Below are positions 63,277-64,000 of a DNA stretch of 64,000 nt, in pieces. This DNA is from Certhia americana. Its lineage: Eukaryota > Chordata > Aves > Passeriformes > Certhiidae. Positions within the stretch are counted from its first letter, which is position 1, and every line of letters begins with the position of its first letter. The notes under the pieces are model-generated. The model saw only the letters and a list, made by a program, of their open reading frames with translations, was not told the DNA's origin and searched no databases. The DNA lies in assembly GCA_018697195.1 (NCBI GenBank), contig CM031859.1:60432190-60496189 (forward strand), read 5' to 3'. The position numbers and the translations under genes are program-made.

Positions 63277-64000
63277 ATTCAGAGATGTTAAGAAATCTAT
63301 CATCACTGTGGTGCCTGGATATATGGAACAAATCTAACATAACTAAGAAAAGAAAGTCAGAAGCTATTGTCCTTTCCAGGGTGACTTCTGTGATTTCCTA
63401 GCTATCAGAGGCCAGCTGAACCTTGGTGACTTATTCTGCACGTCAGTCATGATTTCTGAGCAGTTCTGCCTCATTTCATGTTGACCATATGCTTGAAGCC
63501 ATAGCTGCAATAACAGCAAACTGAGCTCTAGCTCTTCTTCCTGACAGCAGTTAGTGATCCAATGTCCATGTTGAAGTGAAAAATAGGAAAGAAACTGAAG
63601 TTTAAGCAGAACATTTGATCATATATGGAAAGCATTTTTTAACATAATGTTTCAATCTATTCATTCTTAACTTGCTTTTCTCCAGTAGGAACTGCTGAGC
63701 TTATTTTAACCAACATCCCTCTTTGATTCATCCAAACTGTTCTTTGGAATTCCTCTACTCTGTTGCCATTGACTAAAAAACTAAAAAGAAAGCTATTCTG
63801 AGGGAACAAAAAGGTATGTGTGGATTCTGGCACCAAAGTTTTGGTCTGTATCTGTCGATAGTGGAAGACACTTCACTGGAAGTTAGATGCTTAAATGCCT
63901 TTCAGAATCAGAGCTTTATTGGGAAATTATGTAAGCTTACTTCTTTTTTTTTCCCCTGTCCTTTCCTTTTCCAATCCATTTAATTCAGATGGTAAATACA
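63277..64000. other. Intergenic DNA to the window end, no gene seen
   Basis: Unique AT-leaning sequence after the CR1 end, with a T run near 63944-63952. No exon or repeat family was recognised. Confidence 0.65.

Noticed and set aside
17316..64000. Search for EDN1 (endothelin-1) exons
   Set aside because: The Cys-rich endothelin core was not found in any open frame; EDN1 is probably beyond the right edge.
1..64000. tRNA, rRNA, CRISPR or bacterial-type operon features
   Set aside because: No cloverleaf with a T-loop GGTTCGAATCC box, no rRNA motif, no regularly spaced direct-repeat array other than the 39-bp minisatellite, and the genome is clearly vertebrate.

Overview
This window looks like nuclear genomic DNA from a bird. 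It has long introns and AT-leaning non-coding DNA. It carries CR1 LINE fragments with the avian 3' end (ATTCTATG-type tail, GATGATCTTAAAG-type core), one LTR resembling avian ERVL-class LTRs, and one long composite repeat of endogenous-retrovirus type common in neoavian and passerine assemblies. Bird is well supported; passerine is an inference from the repeat types, made from memory.

The only protein-coding gene I can support is the 3' part of HIVEP1 (ZAS-family zinc-finger transcription factor, also called PRDII-BF1 or MBP-1), on the + strand. Four exons are resolved to the base, all with AG/GT borders and compatible phases: 4605-4780, 7423-7524, 8071-8981 and 15621-16439 (stop TGA at 16437-16439). 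Together they encode 668 full codons: the C-terminal ZAS module (a C2H2 finger pair, an acidic stretch and an SPRR-type repeat array) followed by the conserved C-terminal tail. The 5' exons, including the very large central exon typical of this family, lie to the left of the window. The 3' UTR runs from 16440 to about 16.8 kb (first AATAAA at 16778), and probably on to about 17.3 kb with further poly(A) signals.

From about 17.3 kb to 64 kb I see no convincing gene. The open frames there are short, lack recognisable domains and look like chance. In vertebrates the gene downstream of HIVEP1 is EDN1. I looked for the endothelin core (the Cys-rich 21-residue peptide) and did not find it, so this 47-kb gap is most simply the HIVEP1-EDN1 intergenic interval. 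It holds an ERV-type composite repeat with an internal 39-bp minisatellite and a 10-N assembly gap (24.4-25.7 kb), a minus-strand CR1 (35.3-35.7 kb), a probable solo LTR (58.4-58.9 kb), a plus-strand CR1 (62.9-63.3 kb), simple repeats and a few small inverted or tandem duplications.

I found no RNA gene, CRISPR array or novel multi-gene system. The observations worth a second look are structural: hairpins, an out-of-phase assembly gap in a minisatellite, a Z-DNA-prone tract, the SPRR hexapeptide array and candidate conserved non-coding blocks.
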